From Methylococcales bacterium (GTDB taxonomy: Bacteria; Pseudomonadota; Gammaproteobacteria; Methylococcales; Methylomonadaceae), in NCBI GenBank assembly GCA_030654015.1, contig JAURYI010000019.1:1-62230 (forward strand): a DNA stretch of 62,230 nt, given 5' to 3'. Position numbers and translations under genes: made by a program. Each line of letters starts with the position of its first letter. The first letter of the stretch is position 1. This document shows, piece by piece, positions 1-8,232 of this stretch. The notes under the pieces were generated by a model that had not been told where the DNA came from, did not search any database, and saw only the letters and a program-made list of their open reading frames with translations.

Positions 1-1
1 T

Positions 2-64
2 TGTGGTGGTGCGCCCATTGATATTATTCGCAAATATATCGAACAACAACAAACGCCTAACTAA
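2..64 (+). CDS. IS200/IS605-family transposase TnpA, C-terminal end only
   Basis: An open frame enters from the left edge and stops after 20 codons. Its last residues read CGGAPIDIIRKYIEQQQTPN, which resembles the C-terminal end of IS200/IS605 TnpA proteins (small Y1 HUH transposases that move single-stranded DNA). The HUH and catalytic Tyr motifs would lie outside the window, so activity cannot be judged. The hairpin about 35 bases downstream fits the right end of such an element. The call rests on a short tail plus the hairpin. Confidence 0.6.
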   Translation, partial: CGGAPIDIIRKYIEQQQTPN

Positions 65-98
65 TGCCAAAGGCGGCTATCGCCGCCGCGCTATCCAT

Positions 99-124
99 CC
101 CCGCCCTAAAGAGGCGGGGTTTTT
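99..124 (+). mobile_element. Right-end hairpin of the IS200/IS605 element (or terminator)
   Basis: A 7-bp stem, CCCCGCC paired with GGCGGGG, is separated by seven bases and followed by five T residues. IS200/IS605 elements carry imperfect subterminal hairpins instead of inverted repeats, and one at this distance from the transposase stop is expected. The T run means it could also terminate transcription before the regulator gene downstream. Confidence 0.5.
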
Positions 125-166
125 CGCGCATCTGGATAAAAAACGGTGATTTAGTGGAGATTTGCC

Positions 167-487
167 ATGCCCAAGAAACCTAAATTCAAAAGTGATGCGT
201 TTGCCGCCATACACAGTACAGTCCAAGGGCTATACCGTGCAGGGGCAATTGATAAAACCACAATGCGTGAATTTGATGAATCCTGTCTTGTTCCTACAGA
301 AATCGACCCTCAACAAATAAAATTAATCCGTGAAAACAACCACGTCAGTCAACCTATTTTTGCCCGTTACCTCAACACCAGCGAATCAACCATGCAAAAA
401 TGGGAAACAGGGGCAAAGCGTCCTAGTGGAATGGCTCTCAAACTCTTGGCAGTAGTGCAGAAACACGGATTGAAAATATTGGCTTAG
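167..487 (+). CDS. HigA/NadS-like helix-turn-helix antitoxin or regulator, apparently orphan
   Basis: The 106-residue protein has a charged N-terminal half and a C-terminal Cro/C1-type helix-turn-helix at about residues 50-95 (KLIRENNHVSQPIFARYLN, then STMQKWETGAKRPSG). This layout matches antitoxins of HigBA-type modules, in which a RelE-fold toxin gene usually lies directly upstream and the antitoxin represses the pair. A GGAG ribosome site precedes the ATG. No toxin-like frame lies next to it: upstream is the IS200/IS605 tail, downstream the convergent nurA-like gene. It may be a leftover antitoxin or a regulator of the accessory island. DNA-binding antitoxin-like character is likely; the partner is unknown. 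Confidence 0.65.
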   Translation: MPKKPKFKSDAFAAIHSTVQGLYRAGAIDKTTMREFDESCLVPTEIDPQQIKLIRENNHVSQPIFARYLNTSESTMQKWETGAKRPSGMALKLLAVVQKHGLKILA

Positions 488-516
488 CAAGTCGATGGAT
501 AAATGATTTCGATAAT

Positions 517-543
517 CCTCGATTTCACTGCGTTACATCGAGG
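517..543. repeat. Hairpin between convergent genes
   Basis: The arms CCTCGAT and ATCGAGG pair around a 13-base loop and lie exactly between the antitoxin-like gene and the stop of the nuclease gene. No T run follows, so it is either a weak bidirectional terminator or a REP-like palindrome. It marks the left edge of the AT-rich operon. Confidence 0.4.
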
Positions 544-1908
544 CTACTTGCTATGATTGATGTTATTTGCTGCAAATTTTTCCAACAAAATTTTGCTTGG
601 ATGATTTGCGAGAGATACAAGTTTATTAGCAAGAGCTACAGGTATAATTGAGTCATCATACATATCACATTTAAGTTTTTGTATATTAACCAATATCTCT
701 GGTAAATTTCTGTAATGCTCTAGTTTTGGATTTTTGATAATATCTTTACTATGAACAGGAACGGATAAAACAATTACTTGATCATCTTTAGAATGGTAAA
801 TTATTTTCCCTCCATAATAAGACGTACTTCCATAGTGCATTTTTTGATGATCACCAGGAACAATATATTTATAAATATATTCATTGCTTAATAATATGTA
901 TTTCCCTTTATCAAGAATAACTTTACCATCCTTTGGTAAACATATTTCATGTGCGTGTTCAACAAATGCACCGCTTTTTTCTAGCCCAACTAAAAAAAGG
1001 CTTTTCTTATCGAGTAAATAATTACAAAGTTCTCGCATTGGTTTGTGCATATTTGCAGTTTGACCAGAAAAACTCAAAGGGCCATCTGTAATAAATAAAA
1101 ATTTTTTTAATAAGGCAGGCTGTAGTTTTAATAACAATCGAATAAAATGAACGATAATTAGTTGCTCAATTAATCTAGTTAAATAACCTAATATTCCTCC
1201 TGCGCCTTGGTCATCATCAATAGCTTCATGTAATCGAAAAATATCAGTTAAGTAGATTACACCTGAGCCACAATCAAAAGTGTAATCTTTATTCATTTTA
1301 TCTTTTTCTAATAATACATTACCGCTTCCTACTTCATTGTTTGGATCATTTGATAATGAGTAGCTTGTAAGTGGAGAGTATTTATATTCTTCAAATATAA
1401 ACCAATAAAGCGTTTCCATAAATGAACTACTTTCACGGGTCTCCATAAAAAAGTCATAAATAACTTTTCGTACAGAATCGGTTAGCGATTTTTGATTATT
1501 TGAAGTAAGATTTTTTATGGGTATTGCTAATTTGAAGCGTGCAAGATTATGCAACTTTTGCATATCCTCTGGAAAAATAAACGGCTTTTCAGAAAGCGCA
1601 TCAAGATCATCTCTGTCAATTCGTATTGCTCCAAATTGAAAAAAAGCGATTTGCGAGGATGGAAAACTTTTTTTAACCTCAACTGTTGTATATCCACCAT
1701 CTACAGTAAGAATATAACGAATCGGATTAGTAATATTTTCATCAAGTGAACAAATATTATTTTTATCTTGCTCCTCTATATCTTCGGCAGATTTCGGAAA
1801 AGAACAACTATTAATAAAATCCTGTATAAAAGGGTCTTTAATAATATGAGTGTGATTAATCTTTGCAGCCCATTCATTTGGCTTATGGCTTCGGCTAGTC
1901 GTTCCCAT
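544..1908 (-). CDS. NurA-family DNA nuclease, third gene of a methyltransferase-HerA-NurA operon
   Basis: The 454-residue protein looks like NurA, an RNase H-like nuclease. An acidic site sits in TVDGG (Asp70), a second in ITDGPLSF (Asp275), followed by LFLVGLEKSG around Lys311, and the C-terminus ends in an IIPVALANKLVSLA helix typical of the family. In archaea NurA dimers dock on the HerA hexamer and resect DNA ends; here the HerA-type gene lies one base upstream (its TAA, one base, then this ATG), so the two are probably co-translated and form a complex. Base composition is clearly more AT-rich than in tyrS next door, which suggests transfer. Individual active-site residues are assigned by eye; the substrate is inferred. 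Confidence 0.75.
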   Translation of the reverse strand: MGTTSRSHKPNEWAAKINHTHIIKDPFIQDFINSCSFPKSAEDIEEQDKNNICSLDENITNPIRYILTVDGGYTTVEVKKSFPSSQIAFFQFGAIRIDRDDLDALSEKPFIFPEDMQKLHNLARFKLAIPIKNLTSNNQKSLTDSVRKVIYDFFMETRESSSFMETLYWFIFEEYKYSPLTSYSLSNDPNNEVGSGNVLLEKDKMNKDYTFDCGSGVIYLTDIFRLHEAIDDDQGAGGILGYLTRLIEQLIIVHFIRLLLKLQPALLKKFLFITDGPLSFSGQTANMHKPMRELCNYLLDKKSLFLVGLEKSGAFVEHAHEICLPKDGKVILDKGKYILLSNEYIYKYIVPGDHQKMHYGSTSYYGGKIIYHSKDDQVIVLSVPVHSKDIIKNPKLEHYRNLPEILVNIQKLKCDMYDDSIIPVALANKLVSLANHPSKILLEKFAANNINHSK

Positions 1909-1909
1909 A

Positions 1910-3910
1910 TTACAAACCTTTATTAGCTAAGAATCTATCAATTTGTACAGGAATAACAAAAGGATTTGTGTAAGTTTTCATACGCACAAAGCCCTTATCA
2001 TTTCCAGAACTGAATTTTAATAATGAGGCAGTAAAATCAGAGAAATCATAATATTTTTTCAGCTCTCTCATTTCATCATCATTGTTGAGATGAGCAATAA
2101 ACCAGTTTTGGGTATTTTTAAGAATGTTTGAGCTGATAGAGCTGACTTCTTGAGTCGCATATATCATACCAAGATGTAATTTTGCCCCTTCTTTAGCAAG
2201 ACGGTTATATACATCTGTTAAATCTTTTTCATCCTTTTTAGGAAAAAGATTATGGGCTTCCTCAAAATAAAATTGAATAAAATTGTTCGGGGTATTATTT
2301 ACGAATCTTGCCATTGCATCATTAAATATAGCCCTACATATTCTTTCTGAAAATAATTTCTGAACAACTGGCGAACCTTGAGACAAATCCACAATAACAA
2401 TTTTTCCATTACGCAATAAATCTGGAATTTCTTGCTCGAAAGATTTATCAATTACATTTGTGTGTAAATCATGAAGCTCTTTAACGCGGATTTTTCTATA
2501 ACCACTAACAGAATTTTTTTCGCTTGGAGATTTAAAACCTGTTAAAAAAATCATTAGTGATTTTAAATCATCATCTGCCCATTCATATCCTTTTGTTTGT
2601 TCATATTTGCTGAAAAAATCATTCTCTTTATATGTTTTCCAGATATTTTCAAACCATGATGCCGCTTGTTGAAGAGTTATGCCTTTTACTGGATCAATTT
2701 CACCATTGATTTCTTTATTACCAGAAAATTGAACGGTAAACCCTTGAGGTGCTGGAAATCCCGCTCTATGTAAACAACATAAATAAGCCGCTTTTATACG
2801 TCCAAATCTTACGTTCGCACTTCTATCTTCCTTATCAATAGGTTCAGATAAATTAACGGCTATAAAATTATTTACATAATCACCTGTGATTCTATTTGCA
2901 TCAAAGTAGCTTTTTATCAATTCAAAACCGCTTTCTATTTCACGATAGAAATTAACCTTCATTACTTTAAATCCAGACTTTTCTAATACGCTGTAGCGAG
3001 TTACATCAGAGCTATAAAGTTCATAAATAGCCGTGCCTGCATCTTGAAGATTTGGATTTGCATATTCACCATTAACATCAAAAATAATTTGCCCTACTGG
3101 AAATTGTGGTGCGCCTTCTTTCGTAAAAGGATTAATAGCTTCTAACTGATTAGATAATTTCTTTACGGATGATTTTTTAGATATTTCAGCCGTTGCTTCA
3201 ATTATTTTTTTCACCGTATTTGATTTACCTGTTCTGGTCATACCAAAAAGAGCCGTTCTTTTGCCTATAAAATCTTGAGGACTTATGAATACATCAACTT
3301 CGGGCTGCTCTAAATGGAATCTTCTACTTGAACTATATCTAATATGACCAATTTTAAATTCATTTTCATTACCCGCAATTAAATCATTATCCCGTTGATT
3401 TACGATTTTATGTAATACATCACCAGTAGCCTTATAAACACTATAATTATTTGCAGCGTAGAAATTTTCAAGGTCAGCACCAAACTCAAGAGTTTGGTTA
3501 ATCTTATAAAACGAACCTAAAACGCGGCATTCAAGCCCTGAAAAACTAAATTCATAGCGAGTAAAATCATCAAGTTTACTTTTATCTTTACTACCAGCTA
3601 GTCCGCTAATATCAGAACCTTCTTTATAATATTCAATCATTGAGCTAACAACATCATTATCCGTTGGTAGTTTTGATGGACACAAAGCACGAAGTAATAC
3701 AGCTTCTTGCACGCCATCTTCGCCATCATAAAATGCTAATAAAAAAGTACCTTGCGGTATTCCTTTTACTTGATTTTTCCAAGCATCAGACACAAGGATT
3801 TGAGCTTTTTCATAATCGAAGTAATAAGGTCGCCCAACAAATAATGATTTATCACGTCCTTTTTTGAAAAGATCAACACTCGCAATCTCTTTAATTTGAT
3901 TTTCCAGCAT
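1910..3910 (-). CDS. HerA-type hexameric DNA-translocating ATPase (DUF87/HAS-barrel)
   Basis: The 666-residue protein starts with a beta-rich segment (about residues 20-200) that fits the HAS-barrel, followed by a RecA/FtsK-like ATPase. The Walker A motif is GMTRTGKSN (223-231), IIFDVNGEYA (275-284) matches the HerA 'D-x-x-GEY' element, QFYFEEAHNLFP (546-557) is Walker B, and GMIYATQEVSSIS (581-593) carries the sensor Gln. A long insertion with no match I recognise lies at about 320-490. HerA proteins form hexamers that pump double-stranded DNA and drive an attached nuclease. Its ATG overlaps the methyltransferase stop by one base, and the nuclease follows after one base, so all three subunits are likely made together. 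Confidence 0.85.
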   Translation of the reverse strand: MLENQIKEIASVDLFKKGRDKSLFVGRPYYFDYEKAQILVSDAWKNQVKGIPQGTFLLAFYDGEDGVQEAVLLRALCPSKLPTDNDVVSSMIEYYKEGSDISGLAGSKDKSKLDDFTRYEFSFSGLECRVLGSFYKINQTLEFGADLENFYAANNYSVYKATGDVLHKIVNQRDNDLIAGNENEFKIGHIRYSSSRRFHLEQPEVDVFISPQDFIGKRTALFGMTRTGKSNTVKKIIEATAEISKKSSVKKLSNQLEAINPFTKEGAPQFPVGQIIFDVNGEYANPNLQDAGTAIYELYSSDVTRYSVLEKSGFKVMKVNFYREIESGFELIKSYFDANRITGDYVNNFIAVNLSEPIDKEDRSANVRFGRIKAAYLCCLHRAGFPAPQGFTVQFSGNKEINGEIDPVKGITLQQAASWFENIWKTYKENDFFSKYEQTKGYEWADDDLKSLMIFLTGFKSPSEKNSVSGYRKIRVKELHDLHTNVIDKSFEQEIPDLLRNGKIVIVDLSQGSPVVQKLFSERICRAIFNDAMARFVNNTPNNFIQFYFEEAHNLFPKKDEKDLTDVYNRLAKEGAKLHLGMIYATQEVSSISSNILKNTQNWFIAHLNNDDEMRELKKYYDFSDFTASLLKFSSGNDKGFVRMKTYTNPFVIPVQIDRFLANKGL

Positions 3911-4905
3911 CAGGCTACTCCTCGGATTTTTTTAGAATTTATTTTTAGGGATGCGTTTAATTCAGGATCATCGAACCTGATTATTGAATCGTGTGCATAA
4001 TCTTCATTTATTTCAACAGAAACCCATTTTCTTTTTAACTTTTCGGCAATATATCCTGTTGTATTACTACCTGCAAATGGATCAAAAACAAGATCATCTG
4101 TATCAGTTAAAAATTCCACAAAGAAACTAACTAGTCCACTGTGCATCCGCGCAGGATGTGGAGTAATATTTTTTTCTCTACATTTTTTAAAAAAATAATC
4201 ATTTGAATTGGTGTTTGAAAAGCTTAATACACTGTGTGGAAGCCTAACATCTCTTTTTTCATCAATAGGTTCTAATTCAAATAGATTATGGGAAATACTA
4301 CCACCATTATCTTTAGCAAAAGCATTTTCACTAATATTATGTTCCGATGGACGTTTGCCAGAATTAAATTTTTTAGTTTCAATAAGTTTTTTCATACTCT
4401 TGCTGTATGGTCGTAAAACTTTTGAATTATCTGCTTTTGGATAATCTGTTTTTGACATCCACCAAACATGAGTATAACTATCAACTGTTCTAATTCTATT
4501 TACAGTTACCCATTGAGCTGGCGAAGGTAGTTTTGATGGGTTATAGGAAATAAATTCTTGAATCAATCTTAAATTTGAATTATTCACCATTTCAAATAAA
4601 CATTTTAAATGAAGTAATGATTGCACTGGACGATGTTTTTCCCATGCGTTACCTATTTCAATAACTAACGAACCATCATCTGTTAATAAATCTTCAAAAA
4701 TTGGAGCTAACTTTATAAACCATTGTAGATAATCTTCTCCATTAAGATTGCCATAACTTTTTTTTGAATTTAAAGGAAATGGGGGGGAGGTGATTATTAA
4801 TTGAAATTTATTTTTATAGTGTTTTTTTAAATAGCTTTTAGCTATCTCCAAAGAATCACCAACAAGTAGCTGTCCGTAAGCTGTCTTGTATAACCTATTT
4901 TTCAT
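3910..4905 (-). CDS. DNA methyltransferase, beta class, probably N4-cytosine (N6_N4_Mtase fold)
   Basis: The 331-residue protein has the catalytic motif TSPPF (39-43) near the N-terminus and the AdoMet-binding motif FDPFAGSNTTG (274-284) near the C-terminus, preceded by the motif X helix HPARMHSGLVSFFVEF. The order IV-then-I defines the beta class, and S-P-P-F rather than D-P-P-Y favours N4-cytosine methylation. The middle part (about 125-235) is the probable target-recognition region. It is the first gene of the operon with HerA and NurA. An AAGGA site lies 12 bases before the ATG, and an imperfect palindrome (GTTAT, seven bases, ATAAC at 4930-4946) lies in the leader and could bind a regulator. 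No dedicated restriction endonuclease gene is adjacent. Confidence 0.85.
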   Translation of the reverse strand: MKNRLYKTAYGQLLVGDSLEIAKSYLKKHYKNKFQLIITSPPFPLNSKKSYGNLNGEDYLQWFIKLAPIFEDLLTDDGSLVIEIGNAWEKHRPVQSLLHLKCLFEMVNNSNLRLIQEFISYNPSKLPSPAQWVTVNRIRTVDSYTHVWWMSKTDYPKADNSKVLRPYSKSMKKLIETKKFNSGKRPSEHNISENAFAKDNGGSISHNLFELEPIDEKRDVRLPHSVLSFSNTNSNDYFFKKCREKNITPHPARMHSGLVSFFVEFLTDTDDLVFDPFAGSNTTGYIAEKLKRKWVSVEINEDYAHDSIIRFDDPELNASLKINSKKIRGVA

Positions 4906-5032
4906 TACTTAGCTTTTCCTTAATTTTACGTTATTGTCATGATAACACGATGAGATAAGTTATATAGGGTTCGAGTTGACGCAAATAATGTGCCTCCTAC
5001 TGTCGGCACATCTAATTGCGCTGTTATATAAA

Positions 5033-6226
5033 TCAAACCACCTCAACCCGTGCAAATTTTCGTTTGCCGACTTGATAAACATGATTGCTGCCGACTGCTA
5101 ACAGCAATTTAGTGTCGCTGACTTTTTCGCCGTCTATTTTTACCGCGCCTTGGTTAATCATGCGGATGGCTTCTGAAGTGCTGGCGGTTAAGCCTGCTTC
5201 TTTTAATAGCGTGGCAATTGCACAGCCTGTAGATTCTGCTTTAACGGTGACTTCATCCATTTCATCGGGTATTGCGCCGCGTTGGAATCGGGCTTCAAAA
5301 TTTTCCAGAGCTTTTTCGGCGGCTTCTTTGTTGTGGAAACGTTCGACAATTTCTTGGGCTAACAGCACTTTGTAGTTGCGTGGGTTCGCGCCTTGTTCAC
5401 ATTCTTGCATCCATGTTTTTATTTCGGTCATGGGGCGGAAGCTGAGCAATTCAAAATAACGCCACATGAGTACGTCAGAAATCGACATGAGTTTGCCGAA
5501 CATTTCATCTGCTGCATCAGCGATACCGATGTAGTTATTGAGTGATTTGGACATTTTTTGTACGCCATCCAAGCCTTCTAAAATTGGCATGGTGATAACG
5601 ACTTGCGGTTTTTGTCCGAACACTTCTTGTAATTGCCGACCCATTAACAGGTTGAATTTTTGATCGGTGCCGCCTAGCTCTACGTCGGCTTTCATGGCAA
5701 CGGAATCGTAGCCTTGTATTAAGGGGTATAAAAATTCATGGATGGCAATGGGTTGACCGCTTTTGTAGCGTTTATTGAAGTCATCACGTTCCAGCATTCG
5801 TGCTACGGTATTTTTTGCGGCAAGTTGGATTAATTCGGCGGATGACATGGCGTTCATCCATGTGGAATTAAAGACGACTTCGGTTTTAGCGGGATCAAGA
5901 ATTTTAAAAATCTGGTCTTGATAGGTTTGCGCGTTGGCTAATACGTCTTCACGCGATAAGGGTTTGCGGGTGACGTTTTTACCTGTGGGATCACCAATCA
6001 TGCCGGTAAAATCGCCAATTAGAAATAATACGTCATGCCCTAAATCTTGAAACTGTTTTAATTTATTGATTAACACGGTATGCCCTAAGTGCAAATCAGG
6101 GGCAGTAGGATCAAAACCTGCTTTGATGCGTAGCGGTCTGTTTTCGGCTAATTTTTTGATTAATTCGTGTTCCACTAATACTTCGTCAGTCCCTCGTAGC
6201 AACTGCGCTAATACATCTTCTTGCAA
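5033..6226 (-). CDS. tyrS: Tyrosyl-tRNA synthetase
   Basis: This enzyme charges tRNA-Tyr with tyrosine in the cytoplasm. The 397-residue class I synthetase shows the HIGH-type motif as HLGH (46-49), KMSKS intact at 224-228, the tyrosine-site region [14 protein letters not shown], and a C-terminal S4 RNA-binding domain from about residue 335 ([22 protein letters not shown]). It belongs to the TyrZ-like subgroup by these sequences. It is transcribed divergently from the M23 endopeptidase gene, with 180 bases shared for both promoters. Base composition returns to the host type, so the island edge lies between this gene and the methyltransferase. Confidence 0.97.
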   Translation of the reverse strand: MQEDVLAQLLRGTDEVLVEHELIKKLAENRPLRIKAGFDPTAPDLHLGHTVLINKLKQFQDLGHDVLFLIGDFTGMIGDPTGKNVTRKPLSREDVLANAQTYQDQIFKILDPAKTEVVFNSTWMNAMSSAELIQLAAKNTVARMLERDDFNKRYKSGQPIAIHEFLYPLIQGYDSVAMKADVELGGTDQKFNLLMGRQLQEVFGQKPQVVITMPILEGLDGVQKMSKSLNNYIGIADAADEMFGKLMSISDVLMWRYFELLSFRPMTEIKTWMQECEQGANPRNYKVLLAQEIVERFHNKEAAEKALENFEARFQRGAIPDEMDEVTVKAESTGCAIATLLKEAGLTASTSEAIRMINQGAVKIDGEKVSDTKLLLAVGSNHVYQVGKRKFARVEVV

Positions 6227-6407
6227 GGTCTTTCTCCTAGTTAATCTGTGTTAAAGGTTGTTATTATAGAATTACCCAGTCATTCGGTAGAATAAAATTT
6301 TCAGGTTTCGTATTAATTGGTAAAAGCTAAAGAAAACCCTTAAAATGACACCATAAAAACATTGCCACCCGTTTTTTAATATATTTCAAACGCTTAGCCA
6401 ATAATCC

Positions 6408-8225
6408 ATGAAAAATAAATTTTATGCCTCTTTGTTGATATGGGTAGGTCTAATGGTTGCTGCATTGCCTGGTGTTGCGAAACCTGCACAGCCGTCTGCT
6501 AAAAAGCAGCCGTCGAGTGCTGCCAAGCCCAGTAAAACAAATGCTGTGAGCAGCAAAAAATCAGAGCCGCCCACATCGAAAAAAACACCTGCCAAAACAG
6601 TCGCCAAACAAACGCCCAGCCAATCAAAGACCCGTCAAGTTGCTGATACGAAAGACAGTAAAAACAACAAATCCAAAGCCCAACAGCTTGCTGATAGCAA
6701 GCATGGCAACTCCAAGGCTCAGCAACTCGCCGATGCTAAAGATAGCAAACACGGTAAATCCAAAGCCCAGCAACTCGCTGATGCCAAAGACAGTAAACGT
6801 GGCAAATCCAAAGCGCAACAGCTTGCCGATGCTAAAGACGATAAACGTGGCAAATCCAAAGCGCAACAACTCGCCGATGCTAAAGAAAATAAGCGCGGCA
6901 AACATGGCAAAACAAAATCCCGTCAGGTTGAAGACGAGCCGTTGTATGGCGAAGCCAGTGACGGTGATGCGTCAACCGCTGTCGTAGAAGGCGAAGCCAC
7001 GACTGAGCCTGAGCAACTGACTGCACCCGATATTTACAGCCAAAACAACGCGCAAAAAAATAGCCCGCTTATCACTACGCCCGAAAAATCTAGCTCGCTC
7101 TTTTTTCCACCCGCGCCCTCGGCAGTCATAAATGCCAAACCCAGCGACAATGGGCAAGCACCTGACAATCCGTTTATTGGCACACCCCCGAAGGCAAGCA
7201 ATCCAATGGCGAATAATGAGCGTATGCACTCATTGATAACACAGGGCGCAAAGCCGTATCAGAGCATTGATAACAGTCACGAAACGTCGTCTGAATCCAG
7301 CGAAAACAATAATCTGCTCATTCAGCCCAGCAATAACAAGCGTATTCGTACCTCACTAGGTGCGCGTAACAGCAACATTATCAACAACGCCAGCAACAGC
7401 GAAACCACACAACAAGTCGCCAGTGCGCACGGCGTTGTTGATGGTTCATTGCCTTCGGCGGGTGAAAAAGCAGGTTTATCCAATGATATGGTGATAGAAC
7501 TGACCGATATTTTTGCGTGGGATATAGATTTTGCCAACAACCTGCAAGAAGGCGATCAATTCACTGTTTTATATGAAGAAGGCGCGGGTAACGCCCATAA
7601 CCGCATCATCGCCGCACAATTTGTTAATCGCGGCAAAACCTACACCGCCATTCGCTATAAAGACAAAGAAGGCATCATCAGTTATTACACACCTGAAGGA
7701 CGCAGTTTGCGTAAAGCGTTTTTAAGTTCACCGCTCGACTATGCGAAAGTCAGCTCACACTTTGACCCGCACCGCAGACACCCTATTTTGAACAGAATCC
7801 GCGCTCATAAAGGCGTTGATTATGCCGCGCGTACAGGCACACCCGTCAAAGCCGCAGGTGATGGTGTCATTCTTTCGCATGAAAACAGAGGGGCTTATGG
7901 GCGCATGATTGTTATTTCACACGGCGAACATTACCAAACCGCTTACGCGCATTTGTCCAATTTCAGAAAAGACCTGCAAGACGGCGAACCCGTCAAACAA
8001 GGTGATGTGATTGGCTACGTCGGCTCATCTGGACTTGCGACAGGGCCGCATTTACATTATGAATTCCGTGTCGATGGTGAACACCGTGACCCTGAAAAGC
8101 TCGATTCACAACAAGCCATGCGTCTGCCTAACGGCATCTGGGAAGACTTTCACGCCCAAACCATTCCCGTGCTGACTCGCCTTAATCAGGCAAAAACAGG
8201 CACGTTAGTTGCCAAAAACTTATAA
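6408..8225 (+). CDS. M23-family murein DD-endopeptidase with Lys-rich repeat region
   Basis: An exported cell-wall hydrolase. A signal peptide covers about residues 1-24, with a likely cut after GVA. A Ser/Lys/Ala-rich linker holds five 16-residue repeats (about 88-164), a disordered Asn/Ser-rich stretch follows to about 340, then an OapA/MepM-like domain (about 355-440) and the LytM/M23 zinc domain. Metal ligands are visible as HKGVDYA (His467, Asp471) and GPHLHYEF (His548, His550). Family members cleave peptide crosslinks so that new glycan strands can be inserted. anmK, for recycling of wall fragments, starts seven bases after the stop. The linker is unusual for the family and may bind wall or nucleic acid polyanions; this is inference. 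Confidence 0.92.
   Translation: MKNKFYASLLIWVGLMVAALPGVAKPAQPSAKKQPSSAAKPSKTNAVSSKKSEPPTSKKTPAKTVAKQTPSQSKTRQVADTKDSKNNKSKAQQLADSKHGNSKAQQLADAKDSKHGKSKAQQLADAKDSKRGKSKAQQLADAKDDKRGKSKAQQLADAKENKRGKHGKTKSRQVEDEPLYGEASDGDASTAVVEGEATTEPEQLTAPDIYSQNNAQKNSPLITTPEKSSSLFFPPAPSAVINAKPSDNGQAPDNPFIGTPPKASNPMANNERMHSLITQGAKPYQSIDNSHETSSESSENNNLLIQPSNNKRIRTSLGARNSNIINNASNSETTQQVASAHGVVDGSLPSAGEKAGLSNDMVIELTDIFAWDIDFANNLQEGDQFTVLYEEGAGNAHNRIIAAQFVNRGKTYTAIRYKDKEGIISYYTPEGRSLRKAFLSSPLDYAKVSSHFDPHRRHPILNRIRAHKGVDYAARTGTPVKAAGDGVILSHENRGAYGRMIVISHGEHYQTAYAHLSNFRKDLQDGEPVKQGDVIGYVGSSGLATGPHLHYEFRVDGEHRDPEKLDSQQAMRLPNGIWEDFHAQTIPVLTRLNQAKTGTLVAKNL
6669..6899 (+). repeat. Tandem 48-bp coding repeats in the M23 endopeptidase gene
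   Basis: Five near-identical units, each ideally 16 codons, translate to KSKAQQLADAKDSKRG or variants. The first unit is shortened, and degenerate copies flank the block (TRQVADTKDSK before, KTKSRQVEDE after). Synonymous changes between units (for example caacag and cagcaa) show that the copies are not brand new. The block can expand or contract by slippage. Confidence 0.9.
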
Positions 8226-8232
8226 CGCATCC

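Noticed and set aside
4966-4986. GGGTTCGAGT, which resembles a tRNA T-loop, near the right edge of the island
   Set aside because: The flanking bases cannot form the five-pair T stem and no acceptor or anticodon arms are present, so it is neither a tRNA nor a clear attachment site.
6669-6899. CRISPR-like regular repeat
   Set aside because: The repeats are adjacent, in frame and coding, without unique spacers.
6624-6905. Long antisense frame opposite the repeat block of the M23 gene
   Set aside because: It mirrors the 48-bp periodicity of the sense strand, has no ribosome site, and the sense product has a signal peptide and a complete enzyme domain.
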